This document shows positions 1 to 13,548 of a DNA stretch of 64,000 nt, in pieces. Origin of the DNA: Seriola aureovittata (Eukaryota; Chordata; Actinopteri; Carangiformes; Carangidae); assembly GCF_021018895.1 (NCBI RefSeq), contig NC_079384.1, forward strand, positions 7,014,140 to 7,078,139, given 5' to 3'. The notes under the pieces were generated by a model. It was not told where the DNA came from. It saw only the letters and a program-made list of their open reading frames with translations, and ran no database searches. Each line of letters opens with the position of its first letter. Positions within the stretch are counted from its first letter, which is position 1. The position numbers and the translations under genes were made by a program.

Positions 1-34
1 GCCTGTTTGCCTGCCTGCCTTCCTTCCTCCCCAG

Positions 35-3143
<3,109 letters not shown>

Positions 3144-4850
3144 AAGCGGCAGACCCTCTGCACATAGCCTTTAGTGAGGCAGAAACAGTACATCAACAGT
3201 GTGAAGTTTCACCTGATGGCGTGGAGAACTTTAAAAGTGCGGATTTAAAATGGAAGGCGGGAAGGGACAATTTTCAGCAAGTCTGACTATATTAACATAA
3301 CTGAACTGAATTCAAAGAGACTGCACAGTGGAGGTGAAGACATTAGTAAATGTAAAATGTGTGTTTGTGTGTGATTGCAGTTGTGTACCCTGTGTGACAA
3401 TCTAAGTAAGAGTGTTTTAGGACCCGTCAGCCTCCTCTGTAATATCTGTTGGAGAAGGGCTGTGTTTTAGGCCTGGTGTGGCTTTCTGTGATGTTCATTC
3501 ATTGTAATAACTGTAGAAGTTTCTATATTAATTGACAAGATTTGGATTTAATTAGTATGTCTCTCATTTATATTTGAGTCAGTCCAGATTACAAATCTTT
3601 AGGCGCACATTGGTCAAAAGCGCATTTCTTTTGTTCAATGAAAACGTATTAAATTTTAACTGGTTTTTAAAAAAGTTGCGTAAATGGTTGTAGAGTTTCT
3701 GCAACCCATAGCAGAGTACGCACCTCCATTTAAGTTAAAGTTTTGTCCTTAATGTGCACACTTTTAAGGAAAAGCATGTTACTTGTGCCAATACAACAAA
3801 AATATTTTGCTCTTTAGTATTGGTTTACTGATCCACTGAGAAAGTAATTGAACACCTACAAATATTACTGTTTTCTGTTAAGTCTAAATAGCCCAATACT
3901 GACATTTTTAGATGCAGCATTTTGATTTCCTTGTGTAAAAATGTTTCATGTGCTGGGCCTCTAACCTGTCTGCCTGCTGACAAACTGGGGAATTAAAATG
4001 CCTCGTATAGGACTACAGGGAATGTCATTATCCAGGGTAATAACAATCCTATATTAAATTAGTTTCTTAGTTTGAAGCTATGTTTATTTCTATTAGGTCG
4101 CTGTTTTCTTCCAAATCCAAGATCTGAATTTTGTTCATTATGCTTTACATGTAATATATGCTTCTTTAATGTTATGTTATATTGTTGAATTCAGACAGTT
4201 TATGCTCTAAGTGTTAACGGGCAAGGCATTCTGCTGTCACTGTATTAATAACCTATGAACACTAACACATGCCAGACACCAATTTCTGTCACAGTTTCAA
4301 GGCTGTGAACCGAAACTGTTGTTTGATGCCAGTAATGTAGCGTATGTCAAAATGAATGTGCAGATAAAAAGGGACTGTCACTCTTGTAAAGCCACCACAT
4401 GCAGTACATCTTGGTCAATCTCATTAGAAGGTGCGATATCCGTTTGCTTTACTCTATAGTCCAACAAGCTGAAGATATGTGAAATGATCAGTAAACTAAA
4501 GACCAATTAAACATAATGGACAACATAACAATGAAATTTCACTGTACATGAGCAATTTGTTTTATTTTTGTTTGTAGGTGTTGTAATGTATCTAGCTAGT
4601 CCCCAAATTTAAGGTATAAAATAAAAGAATATCTCTGTGTTAGGTCATGGGATTATATCACTTTGGCTGATACAGTTTCAATTATTTGGAGTTCACTAAT
4701 AGATTATATATTAAATGTTAGGGTTTTTACTGTTTTGTCATTTTTCATTAATTTATTGTTTAATGTTTTGTTCTGGGTTATAAACTAAAACTGTAAATGT
4801 AAAAATCATGTACACGTGTAAAATTGTATAATAAAACCTAGAGGTGATTA
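3144..4850 (+). other. Probable 3'UTR of the vesicular glutamate transporter gene
   Basis: AT-rich sequence follows the TAA stop with no open frame worth naming. Canonical AATAAA poly(A) signals on the plus strand lie at 4620-4625 and 4830-4835, so the 3'UTR is probably about 1.5-1.7 kb. The exact cleavage sites are not visible from sequence alone. Confidence 0.55.
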
Positions 4851-6368
4851 TTCCCGTACTATCATTATAAATATTGTTTACAATATACTTATGTACTACT
4901 CCCATCAATATTATTTGATTTTAGGTGGCACATAAATTATCTTGCTATGAATAAGTGATTACAGTTGAGTGTTACATTTTTGATCGGCTTTTTAAAGAAA
5001 TGACAGCGACTGTTTTGCTTTGTGCGAGCCAACTTTCCTCTGCTTCATCAAGATTCTGGCACTAACAATGTAGGTTTCATGTTACCCATAATGCGGCACT
5101 CCTCTCCAGACAGCGCATCGATCACTGAGCTAAAGTATAAGAGCATGGAAACGAAGAAGAAAAATAGATTTTGGTTGCACCAGAACAAAGGGCTCACCAG
5201 TTTCCCTCAACCTGTAATAAGCACTGAGGCTCAGGGACTCACCCTCACTGTCCTGCTCTGGTCTCTAAAATCAATGGGATTATCCTACATCCATCTGTCG
5301 GTGAGAGAACAAGTGAGAAAGGGAGGGAGAAAGATATTCATTGCTGATATCTAATTATACTGCAGCAATTTGCTTCCTTGTTCCTTGGGGTTTGTTAGTA
5401 CCAGCATCATGTTGCAAGATGTGCACACACATGGGGCAAAGAAAGGGGTAGAAGAGAGCAGGATGAACAGGGGAAAGGAGGGCAGAAGAGGGATTAGAAC
5501 AAACTGTGGACTTAATGGGCCAACATTAGCTTTCTATAACAAATCTAATTGTGGGCCGTCAGTATCCACTGTGGCTGGAATGTGGTTTCTTCTACAGCCA
5601 CAGCAAAATGACATTTTATAAATGCTGCAATGTAATTTATTTTCTGGACATTTTTATTATAGTTATTCAATTTTTATGTTGTTGTTTTTATAGATATATT
5701 TCCCACTGTGTGACCCAATAATGATGTGAACCTAATAACTAACAATTTCCCAATTTGAAAAGAGTAATAATTAGTTGAGAAATGTTACTCCTTGTGTAGT
5801 TGTTGGGGCTTTTGCCTCCCCATTAAAAAAAGGTTAGAATAAGGTCTTGTTGTAAAAATAATGAATATCATCAGGTAAATATTCACTATCAGCAAGTTGA
5901 GCCTATAAATTATGTTACTGTAGTTCTAGCCTTCAAAAACCCTTAAAGCATGGTGTAACAACATAACCATTGTTTCTTCCATTTCCTCACTTTTAATATG
6001 GTCCATGTTCCACAAAAACCAGTTGACTTCATTGTGTTATTCAGGCCAATACAGTGAACGTTACTGTCCATTAACATTAGCTAGCTAGCTGGCTAGCTAA
6101 TGATATTGCATGCGTCTTAGTGCATGTAACCTACCTGTGCACGGGCACATGGGGCCCTTCCCACATTTATAAACACACAGGGACCGCCCACAGGTGATAT
6201 AGCACATTGCAGTGTGCACAGTTCACAATTTCCCTCACTGAACAAGCCAATTTTTCTCTAGGCCAGTGCACATGCTGATTGACCATGAGTACTACCAGCT
6301 GGTGGCCCATCAAAACATCCGTTAAATTTTTAAAGTTTTTGTTTTAGCGGTTCCATAAGTGTCCTTAC
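4851..6368. other. Intergenic stretch, no supported gene
   Basis: AT-rich spacer. Open frames at 5022-5354 and 5370-5621 (+) are short, lack family similarity I recognise and have no convincing splice context, so they are left uncalled. A short palindromic run of GCTAGC-type repeats is visible near 6073-6100. Confidence 0.5.
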
Positions 6369-6551
6369 CTGCTCAGTGTCTTCCTGTGGCTGGTCCCGGC
6401 GGAAGTCCAAGGTTGAATTTCTTTCACAGTCCGACCGTGGAGCCAATACTGGTCTGGCTTTACTGGGATGGAAAGCCTCACGAGTGTCCTCCAGCTGGAC
6501 CTGGAACTGGCTTTTCGTCTCTTCAATGTGTAAGTAACTTGACGGATACAT
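6369..6551 (-). CDS. Candidate first coding exon, unknown gene (low support)
   Basis: On the minus strand an ATG at 6551 opens 61 codons ending exactly at a strong donor (GAGCAG, then GTAAGG, exon low end 6369). The peptide begins MYPSSYLHIEETKSQFQVQ and is hydrophilic and glutamate-rich. The region upstream of the ATG (6560-6760) is richer in CpG than its surroundings, as at a promoter. No family was recognised and no downstream exon could be found on the minus strand between 3.1 and 6.3 kb. It could be the start of a small or non-coding transcript, a relic, or chance. Confidence 0.25.
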
Positions 6552-6559
6552 AATGTTAC

Positions 6560-7734
6560 TTGTCTGTCTTCATTAGTGACCAGCCACAAGAAGACATGCT
6601 AACGTTAGCTAACTTGCTGTTATCGATATCATGAATGTGTTCGGCAAATGTCGCTATCGCTAGCCGGCTAACTGTTAGCATTGCTGTGTAGCATATCATG
6701 GCGATGCTAGCGTGGGCCACTGACGGCGGCTAGATTGTTTTTTGTTTGCTTTTGTGTTCATAGAGTAACTTTATTCAGCTGTACCTCTTGTGTGTTTAGT
6801 GGTCGCTGTCACTGGGCTTCGTAACACTTTGCTAATTGGGAACTTGAAGAGGGGGTGGGGGCCAACGAAGCATTTGTCTTGGTCCGAGATGTGGGGGGTC
6901 TAGTGAGACAGCTAGGGGCAGCTACGGCCGTTAAGAGAACCGTTGAAGATATTATGTGTGATGACCCTGAAACTTTCATCAGCATTCATTCATTTTACAT
7001 AATTTCACCATATCTTCACCTAAATGTTGTGATTTAAGTGATTGTAAACAAAACAAAAACAACTGATTTTTAAACAAGAGTTGTTTTATTTTAGCATAAA
7101 AATACAACAGCCAAAATCTTAAAGTGCAGCATTCGCACTATCTTAAGTTTAGCATACACACTGTGATATAATGTACGTTTACATTTTAATGCGAAAAGAG
7201 CAAGATACAATGTTGTGCAATTTCTTATTTGTACAAACGACTCATTAAACAAAATGTTGGTAAAACAAATACTTTTGAGATGCAAAAATCCTGTCATGAG
7301 ATTATAACCCATATCCCATATCTGTACCCATATCTGTATAAATGATACAATATGACTTCACAAGGGAACAAAAGCAAAATGCATTTCCTGTTCTGGTTAG
7401 CTGTGATTGTATTTACATTTTACAGAATAATATGTGTAGTTAATATGGTTAATATAATTATTTAGTAATGGCAACAATTGCTAGTTGCTGAACTATCCAA
7501 CATACAGAATCTTCTTTATTGTCTTACTGGAGTTTTTGCTCTTTCTTAACTTAATTTTTTTCATTAGGTCAAAGCTTGTCTTCCTTTATATCACATTATT
7601 TATTTAAAAACCTCACTTCTGGCTTCTATCATTCTATATTATTTATAATATTTTATACAAATATCTGTGGTTTTCCTTATGCTGTAAGTCTGATGTAGAT
7701 TTGCCTTTAGATCTATATCCCATCATCTAGTTAG
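6560..7734. other. Intergenic stretch between candidate exon and Ig receptor gene
   Basis: The first 200 bases carry repeated GCTAGC/GTTAGC words and several CpGs. The rest is AT-rich and shows no gene. The end of this stretch is the probable 3' flank of the minus-strand receptor gene. Confidence 0.4.
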
Positions 7735-7740
7735 TTTATT
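7735..7740 (-). terminator. Poly(A) signal candidate of the Ig receptor gene
   Basis: AATAAA on the minus strand, about 170 bases past the receptor's stop codon. It is the nearest canonical signal seen; other copies lie further down in the AT-rich sequence. Confidence 0.4.
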
Positions 7741-7910
7741 TAAATTTCCCATACACCACTGACATGTACTGTATGTTACACTTTTGTTTAATCATAGAAT
7801 TTGAACTTGAGAACTGAGACGTCACCTGACTTGGCTGGTTTGGAGAAATTTAATTTTTCTTTAGCATACAAGCTACTCTCTTACCTCCTCCTTGCCCTCA
7901 CTGTCTCATA

Positions 7911-8515
7911 TCATTTGTCTTTGTCTTTATTCTCTGCTATTGCTTCTCCTTCCTGTCCTGCACCTGCCCCCTCTCTCAGAGTATTGTATACCCCCTCTTT
8001 CATCCCCTCTTTCTTCAGTGCTTCGTATCCTCCCTCTCCTCCTGCTGCTGCCCCCTCTGCTCCCAAGCTGTGGTATACCCCCTCTTTCATTCCCTCTTTC
8101 TTCAGTGCTTCATAACCTCCCTCTCCTCTTGCTGCCCCCTCTGCTCCCAAGCTGTGGTATACCCCCTCTTTCATTCCCTCTTTCTTCAGTGCTTCATAAC
8201 CTCCCTCTCCTCTTGCTGCCCCCTCTGCTCCCAAGCTGTGGTATACCCCCTCTTTCATTCCCTCCTTCTTCAGTGCTTCATATCCTCCCTCTCCTCTTGC
8301 TGCCCCCTCTGCTCCCAAGGTGTGGTATACCCCTTCTTTCATTTCCTCTTTTTTCAGTGCTTCATATTCACCACCTTTCTTCTCCCTGCCTGGTGGCTGT
8401 GGGTGAAGGGTATCATACTCCGCCTCCCTTTTGGCACCAGGTACCTTCTGCAGGACATCATATCTGTTATCACCTGTATCTCGTGAACTCAGAGCCACAT
8501 CCTCATAAATTGGGC
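7911..8515 (-). CDS. Cytoplasmic-tail exon with tandem ITAM-like motifs
   Basis: Two hundred codons and a TGA. In order: SPIYEDV, NRYDVL, then AEYDTL 11 residues after that YxxL, then five units of YEAL-x9-Y(H/N)(T/S)L. Units 1-3 are joined to the next by an 11-residue linker, unit 4 by a 12-residue one. The spacing lies within the broad ITAM range (YxxL/I-x6-12-YxxL/I), and in most units an acidic residue sits three before the first tyrosine (EGGYEAL). Residues at tyrosine -2 are Gly, Pro, Asn or Ala, so none fits the ITIM consensus. The exon reads straight to the stop, with no frameshift in the repeats. Confidence 0.85.
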
Positions 8516-11500
8516 CTAAAAGAAAAAACAGGTGATATGTGATGATTTGTATAATCAGTGGCCTTCAATGTGTCATCAAAAGGTAGAAAACAAGAAGTAG
8601 TCACTTACTTGTGTTATTTCTCTTCTTACGTTGATAATAAAGTGCTAAAGCTATCACCACGGCCAGCAAGCCCACCACAAACAGGCAGATGACAATGACG
8701 ATTGGGTTTGAATTGTTGGTCTGAACTGAAATTGAGATAAAACATATGTAATATATCATAACTGTATGTGACCTGGCGGCTGTTCATATTAGTAAAATTC
8801 CCAATAGCAGTATTTATCAGTATAAAGAAAGGTAAGATGACCCTGACAACACCATCAGGGTTATTGTTCTCACACTTTGGTAGCAGAAGACATTATACAT
8901 CATATCCAACAGGCTGAGTAGTACTGCTCATGACGAATAAACTGCTCTTAATGTATATGTCAAGAGAAACAATGTCAATGTCCATTAGAAAGAAGAAAAG
9001 CCGAAACTCACAATTGTAAGAGTTGCTGAGAGCAGACCTCATGTTGTTCAACACAGCTTTACAAGCATAAGTACCACGCTTTTGTGGTGTCATGTTGCTT
9101 GATGGTGAACCTGTAAGTTCCCATAGCTGATCATCATTCTTGTGGTACCAATGATAGGAGACATTAGGAGGACATCGTTGACAAGAACATGACAAACCAT
9201 TGCCTTCAGAGAGAACGGCCTTAATCGGAGGCTCTGAAAAAGGACAAATTAAGAAAAAGACTTCAGATGGAGAGAAAATACTTGGGTAAAGCATGCAGTA
9301 TCATATGAAAGAAAACATAGTCATTCATTACACCAGCAGTCATTGCAGTCAGACATACTGAAAGAGTTTTGATCGGGTATACATACCTTTGACAAACACA
9401 TTTTGAATATCGGAGACCCTGTGATATTCAGGCCCACTCGTGCGGGCCTTGTGTGTGTAGGTGGCGTCACACCTATATGGTCCCTGTGTAGATTCTGACA
9501 CTTTAGTGATGCTGTAGGTAGATTTGGCATCATGCATAATGATTGTGTTGCCTTTGTAGAAAACAGTTTTGCTTATTTGATCTGTGCCCCAGGCAATGCA
9601 CTTCAGAGTCAGAGTCTCCCCAACTACAGCGGGGAAGGGATACATTTCCAGTGATATATCCTGAGCTGAAAGAAGAAGGTGCAGATAGATGATTATTGAA
9701 GATGGATTAGTTTTTTCTATATAGGTTAAATGACTAAAAATAAAAATTCTGTTGCCAAGATACAGTGGTTGATTCAAACCAGTTAATTCAGTAATGCAAA
9801 TAAAAATAAATATTAATGAAGTAATGTATTAAATTAACATTTAAGTAATTTTGTAAAAAGAAAGAAAAAAAAAATATTAGTAAAAAAGTTATAAAATGAC
9901 AACCTGCGATTATTTTCAGTGTTGTGGAAAAGTGGCCTGGACCACCTTTCATTTTTAGTGTGGCGCATTAGCTGCATGTCATTTAAATTTAAATGAGTTG
10001 TCTTCCAGGAACTGTTTACATGACATAAGATAAATAAATTGTATGAGGGAATATGGTATCAAGACACTTAAGAAATTAATAAGTAAAATTTGAAAGCTTT
10101 GAAATCATGTTTTGCATTAACATGCAGTGGTGTATATCTTTAGCCAGAGAAATGTTGAAATAGACACTTAAAATAACCGTATGCCCACCTGAGGTCCTGA
10201 CTATGATTTGGTTACTTCTCTCGTTTTGACTTTTATCAGTACACCAGAAAATGGTCTCTGGGACTTCCAGTCTCGTGGTTTGAAAGACCACATGGTCTCT
10301 GTTCTCCAACTTAAACTTAATCTTCTTTGTTTTTGTTCCTTCCCTGTAGACCCAGCAGACCCATCCCTCCAGACCATCTTCATTGTCAAGTTGCAGCATG
10401 ACTGAATGTCCGTATTGCATCACTGGGTGGCCGGTCTTGATGGTGAGTGAAGCACTGGGATTGAAGTCTGAGTGGTAAATAGATAATTTATTCATAAAGT
10501 GTATGTACATATTTGGGAGTTAGAACAGTAGTGCTGATGTTCATGTGGTTTACCCATGACGTCGAGGTTGAAATCACCACTCTTTTGCCCATTTCTCTCA
10601 CACTGGTAAGAGCCAGAGTGCTTGGGGGAAGCAACCGCAAACTTCCAGGTTTTATTCGTCTGCTTTTCTTCTTTGTTGTTAAAGTACCATTTCACTCCGC
10701 TCTCACCCGCACTGTTGTCACAGCTCAAATAGAATAAGTCCCCAGAGAAGACCATTTTGAGTCCGGGTAACATAGAAACTAAGAAGGCAGAGGGACAAAA
10801 GAAAAGATGATATACAGTAAAATATGTGTGGGGGCATGATGGCACCTGGCACAGTTTATGTAATTTCTACAAGAACCTACAAAAGGCCGCTGAACATGGT
10901 TATTGCTGCCATCTACAGTATTTACATTTCACACCTCTGAGAAGTAATAGAGGGAAAGCATTTAGGGCCGACACCATTTGCACATGTATGAACAGTGATT
11001 ACTACCTGCTGTCTGTCCGTGACATCTTTCCAGGAGCACAAACACTGTAAGAAAATATAAAAGTGTTAATCTTTAATAAAGACTGCTTTTTTCACCAGTT
11101 TACACCTCTGACCACATTAATCTCTCTCTTAGAGTAGGGCATCTAATATTTTAGTCACATAAATAAATAAGTAAAAAGCTGATTTACCAAATCACCTCCT
11201 TTCCCAATGGTTTTTATTTTATGTCTATCTATATTTGTGCATCAGATCAATATACTGTGAAATCTTAAAACACTGATTGTTATTCATTTGGCATCTTAAT
11301 TCTATAATTTAGAATAAAAGGACAACCTCTATATATCTATGATGAACAATTGACTGCACTTTATCCTACATATACTGTACATACTGCACATATTAACTTA
11401 TCTAACTATTCAAGACATTGTTATGCAGATATAGTGTCTCACAGTTGCACCAAAAATAAATCTCTAGTTTTTCATTATTGTTGAGGAATTTATCTCATTC

Positions 11501-12733
11501 TCATATTCATCTATCATCACTTTTAATTCCATCAAGCTAAAGTTCCCTAAAAGCACAAAATATTTCTCAAATATACATATAGTATACTCCACATTGCTGT
11601 ATTATGTCTTTAATGAGCGTGGTTATAAATGTCTTTTCCTGCTTCTTGTGCGTGTGTGTATATCTGTGCACAGTATGTGTTAATGTATTTGCATTTAAAA
11701 GAAATAAAAAAAAAAAAATCATGCATGTAATTAAATACTTTTATGAAGTTGCCGGAAGCAACGTCAGTACAGCACATATGTATGTATTAAATAGAAAATG
11801 CAATATTTGATAAAGATCTGAGACTATCAAACAATTATCAATTATTTATTCATAATTCAATTTCTACACAAAATTAGCAAAATTGTTATTATAAATTAGT
11901 ATTTTTATGATTAATTTTTTTGATTAAAAATAAAATAAATTCAAATGTCAAAACATTTTTACATGTTTATTAATAATTTTAAATAATATGTAGGAAACAT
12001 TTTTGAAACAATTCTTAAATGTTTAGATTCTGGATTTATTTTATTCATATTCATATTTTTTTATTAATAACATTTTTGATTAATTTTAACATGCCGATTT
12101 AACTCGGGTAAGTGTAAACCTCCTTTGAATTGGTGCAATTGTCAATACAGTATCTTCACAAGTATATAAAAGCTAATACCTAAATGTGAGTGCATCTGTG
12201 TATATGTATACAAATCAACTTTTAACTGTTCAGTAATTTAGGCAATTGCAATTTGCACTTCTGTTTGTAATGCTGTAAATGTGTATCCTCTAGCTAACAG
12301 AAGGACATGATGCTGACTGTCACAGAAATCACACAGCTTCATGAAAAGATCTGGCTTAATGCAAATGTTTTCATGTGGGATGATAATATTAGGCCATGAA
12401 ATTCCCCCACACATCCCCTAAACTAGAAATTAATTGAGCTAGAAAGTGTCAAATTAGTGTTAAAATAGTGTCAATAATTACTTTTTAAATATTATTTCAA
12501 ATTTTTTAGTATTTTAGTGAGTTTTAGCAATGTTGTAAATATATGAGAGATATATGATTAAATGCTATCTATCACAGCTATATTAGTGTAAAAAATTATG
12601 AAATCTGAGTGTAAACTGTATTAATACTAACAAAAAAAATGAGATAAAATCCCAAACCTGTAACACCAGTAGCCCTATGTTTTATAGAAACCTTCTTACC
12701 TGCCAACAGAAGCAGATGTTTTCCTCCACCCAT
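7911..12733 (-). CDS. Fc-receptor-like membrane protein with four Ig domains and a repeated ITAM-like tail
   Basis: Type I membrane receptor gene. Eight coding exons on the minus strand: 12733-12700, 11044-11006, 10778-10554, 10467-10189, 9665-9387, 9233-9012, 8725-8609 and 8515-7911. All internal junctions are phase 1 with GT/AG borders, giving 599 residues. Exon 1 (MGGGKHLLLLA) and a 39-nt mini-exon form a split signal peptide, as in Fc receptor genes. Ig domains follow. Domain 3 (VGETLTLKCIAW, then VFYKGN and GPYRCDATY) reads like the second domain of Fc-gamma receptors. The helix is about 25 residues (PIVIVICLFVVGLLAVVIAL) with no charged residue inside, then a YQRKKR stop-transfer motif. 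The tail has 13 tyrosines in YxxV/L motifs. Likely an immune-cell receptor with its own activating tail. The ligand cannot be read. Catfish LITR-type or FCRL-type families are the closest comparison; no orthologue named. Confidence 0.85.
7984..8372 (-). repeat. 84-bp coding minisatellite, five copies, encoding the ITAM units
   Basis: Period 84 bases (28 codons), nearly identical in the central copies. The copy nearest the stop is diverged (VYNTL) and preceded by a spacer one codon longer; the membrane-proximal copy has KKEEM and VYHTL. Because 84 is a multiple of three, gain or loss of a copy keeps the frame and changes only the number of ITAM-like units. Confidence 0.85.
8609..8725 (-). CDS. 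Transmembrane exon of the Ig receptor
   Basis: It encodes a short stalk (FQTNNSN), one uninterrupted hydrophobic helix and a basic stop-transfer segment (YQRKKRNN). No Lys, Arg, Asp or Glu lies in the helix, so partnering with a charged ITAM adaptor such as FcR-gamma is not expected. This fits a receptor that carries its own signalling motifs. Confidence 0.8.
9012..9233 (-). CDS. Ig domain 4 exon, membrane-proximal
   Basis: Short Ig exon with LSCSCQRC, YHWYHKN and GTYACKA. Two extra cysteines next to the first-strand cysteine suggest an additional local disulphide. NVS and NMT are N-glycosylation sequons. The next exon supplies the stalk and membrane helix. Confidence 0.75.
9387..9665 (-). 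CDS. Ig domain 3 exon, most Fc-receptor-like
   Basis: Conserved pair LTLKC and GPYRC is present, with VVGETLTLKC and VFYKGNTI recalling the FcR second domain. This domain is the main reason for the Fc-receptor-like call. A run of polar residues (THKARTSGPEYHRVS) near its end is atypical. Confidence 0.8.
10189..10467 (-). CDS. Ig domain 2 exon, with displaced first cysteine
   Basis: Ig-like exon with closing motif TIFWCTDK. Where other domains have the first-strand cysteine (LxC), this one reads VMLQLDN. The only other cysteine is in GWVCWVYR, on the strand that carries the core tryptophan. The fold probably uses a non-canonical disulphide or none. Confidence 0.75.
10554..10778 (-). CDS. Ig domain 1 exon of the receptor
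   Basis: One exon encodes one Ig fold. A first-strand cysteine (FYLSCDN), a tryptophan in GVKWYFNN and the closing GSYQCER are present, so the disulphide pair is intact. An N-glycosylation sequon NKT is seen. The general pattern is that of an Fc receptor D1 domain. Confidence 0.8.
11006..11044 (-). CDS. Signal-peptide mini-exon of the Ig receptor (39 nt)
   Basis: Thirteen codons (VFVLLERCHGQTA) between an acceptor TTACAG and donor GTAGTA. It continues the hydrophobic start from exon 1 and ends at a plausible signal-peptidase site. It is too short for ordinary ORF calling, but phase 1 on both sides fits its neighbours exactly. Confidence 0.75.
11045..12699 (-). other. First intron of the Ig receptor gene
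   Basis: About 1.65 kb of strongly AT-rich sequence between the two signal-peptide exons. It contains A-runs and long TTAAT/ATTTA stretches. No coding exon or recognisable element was seen. Confidence 0.6.
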
Positions 12734-12845
12734 CTCACTGGCAGAATAACGCACGCATACAAAAGAACACTGAAACTGGGACTGAGGTTCTGACAGGACA
12801 CTCTGACTGTTTCAAGTTGTTAATCGTGTTGAGGAAGTAGCTACT
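12734..12845 (-). promoter_or_regulatory. 5'UTR and proximal promoter of the Ig receptor, with ETS/PU.1-like site
   Basis: Short leader upstream of the receptor ATG without a clear TATA box. The word GAGGAAGT lies at 12831-12838 (plus-strand reading), about 100 bases upstream, and resembles the PU.1/ETS core common in TATA-less myeloid promoters. This is a motif match only, by eye. Confidence 0.3.
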
Positions 12846-13044
12846 GGAAGGGAGGCAAGCACTAATTAGAAACACAGAACACAGTTCCCTTCTTCAGTAA
12901 CTTCCCTGTACTTAAGCAGCATTTCAGATTGTGTAATACCAAGGGTGCAGACAGAGAATCTTTCTCCAGGAAATACTCTTCCGTGCAAAGAGATGTGGTT
13001 AACACCTAAGAAAGAGACTGATAACATAGAGGCAGTGTTGATTC

Positions 13045-13548
13045 ATGTACCCTAAGTATTGGGCACACAAATAAAGAAGAAATAGTATTTTGCAGCAAGG
13101 TGCATGAGGGTGAAAGTCACAGCACTTAACAAAAAGAAGTGGGTGCTGTGGAATTTGTGGCGGGGGGTAAACATCCTCTGAGGCCTGATTCACATGTTTT
13201 ATGTAGGTGGGGAGGAAGAGCAAAGTGAGACAGAAAAAAGAATTGCAAAGATCACAGATGCTTCCTTCAAAGGAAACTCCATAGTAATTGCTCATATCTC
13301 TCGTGAACAGCTTTAGACTGATTTATGACAGAAGACTGCATGTAAGCTTTATTAGCTACGGCACGCAGCATAAGGCAGCTGTAATGAAGGTTTCGTGTGT
13401 TTGTTTGCTCGTAGTTAATGTGAATGATGGAGGCTTTATCACAAAAACACATTAAGGTAATATTGTAACTAAAAAAGATTGCTGACAGGCATTTTCTACT
13501 GGACACAGTGGGCAGTGATGGTGGAAAGGTTCATTTCTCTAAATGAAG
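13045..13548 (+). repeat. Direct duplication, copy 1 (about 0.5 kb)
   Basis: This block recurs at 19437-19946 in the same orientation with about a dozen differences by eye (roughly 98% identical). The match starts at ATGTACCCTAAG and ends at TCTCTAAATGAAG in both copies, with unrelated flanks. No terminal inverted repeats or target duplication were seen. The open frame on its minus strand breaks differently in the two copies and is not treated as a gene. Confidence 0.85.

Noticed and set aside
7984..8372. Reading the tail tyrosines as inhibitory ITIMs
   Set aside because: Position -2 is Gly, Pro, Asn or Ala in all motifs, not Ile/Val/Leu/Ser; spacing instead fits ITAM.
7984..8372. CRISPR-like array
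   Set aside because: Repeats are contiguous and coding, without spacers, in a vertebrate genome.
7892..8542. Plus-strand ORFs rich in PLLSFPLSSV repeats
   Set aside because: They are antisense shadows of the receptor tail exon and its minisatellite.
13045..13295. Minus-strand ORF beginning MSNYYGVSFEG, present also near 19.6 kb
   Set aside because: Its similarity in the two places is due to the DNA duplication; the reading frame ends differently in each copy and has no family features.
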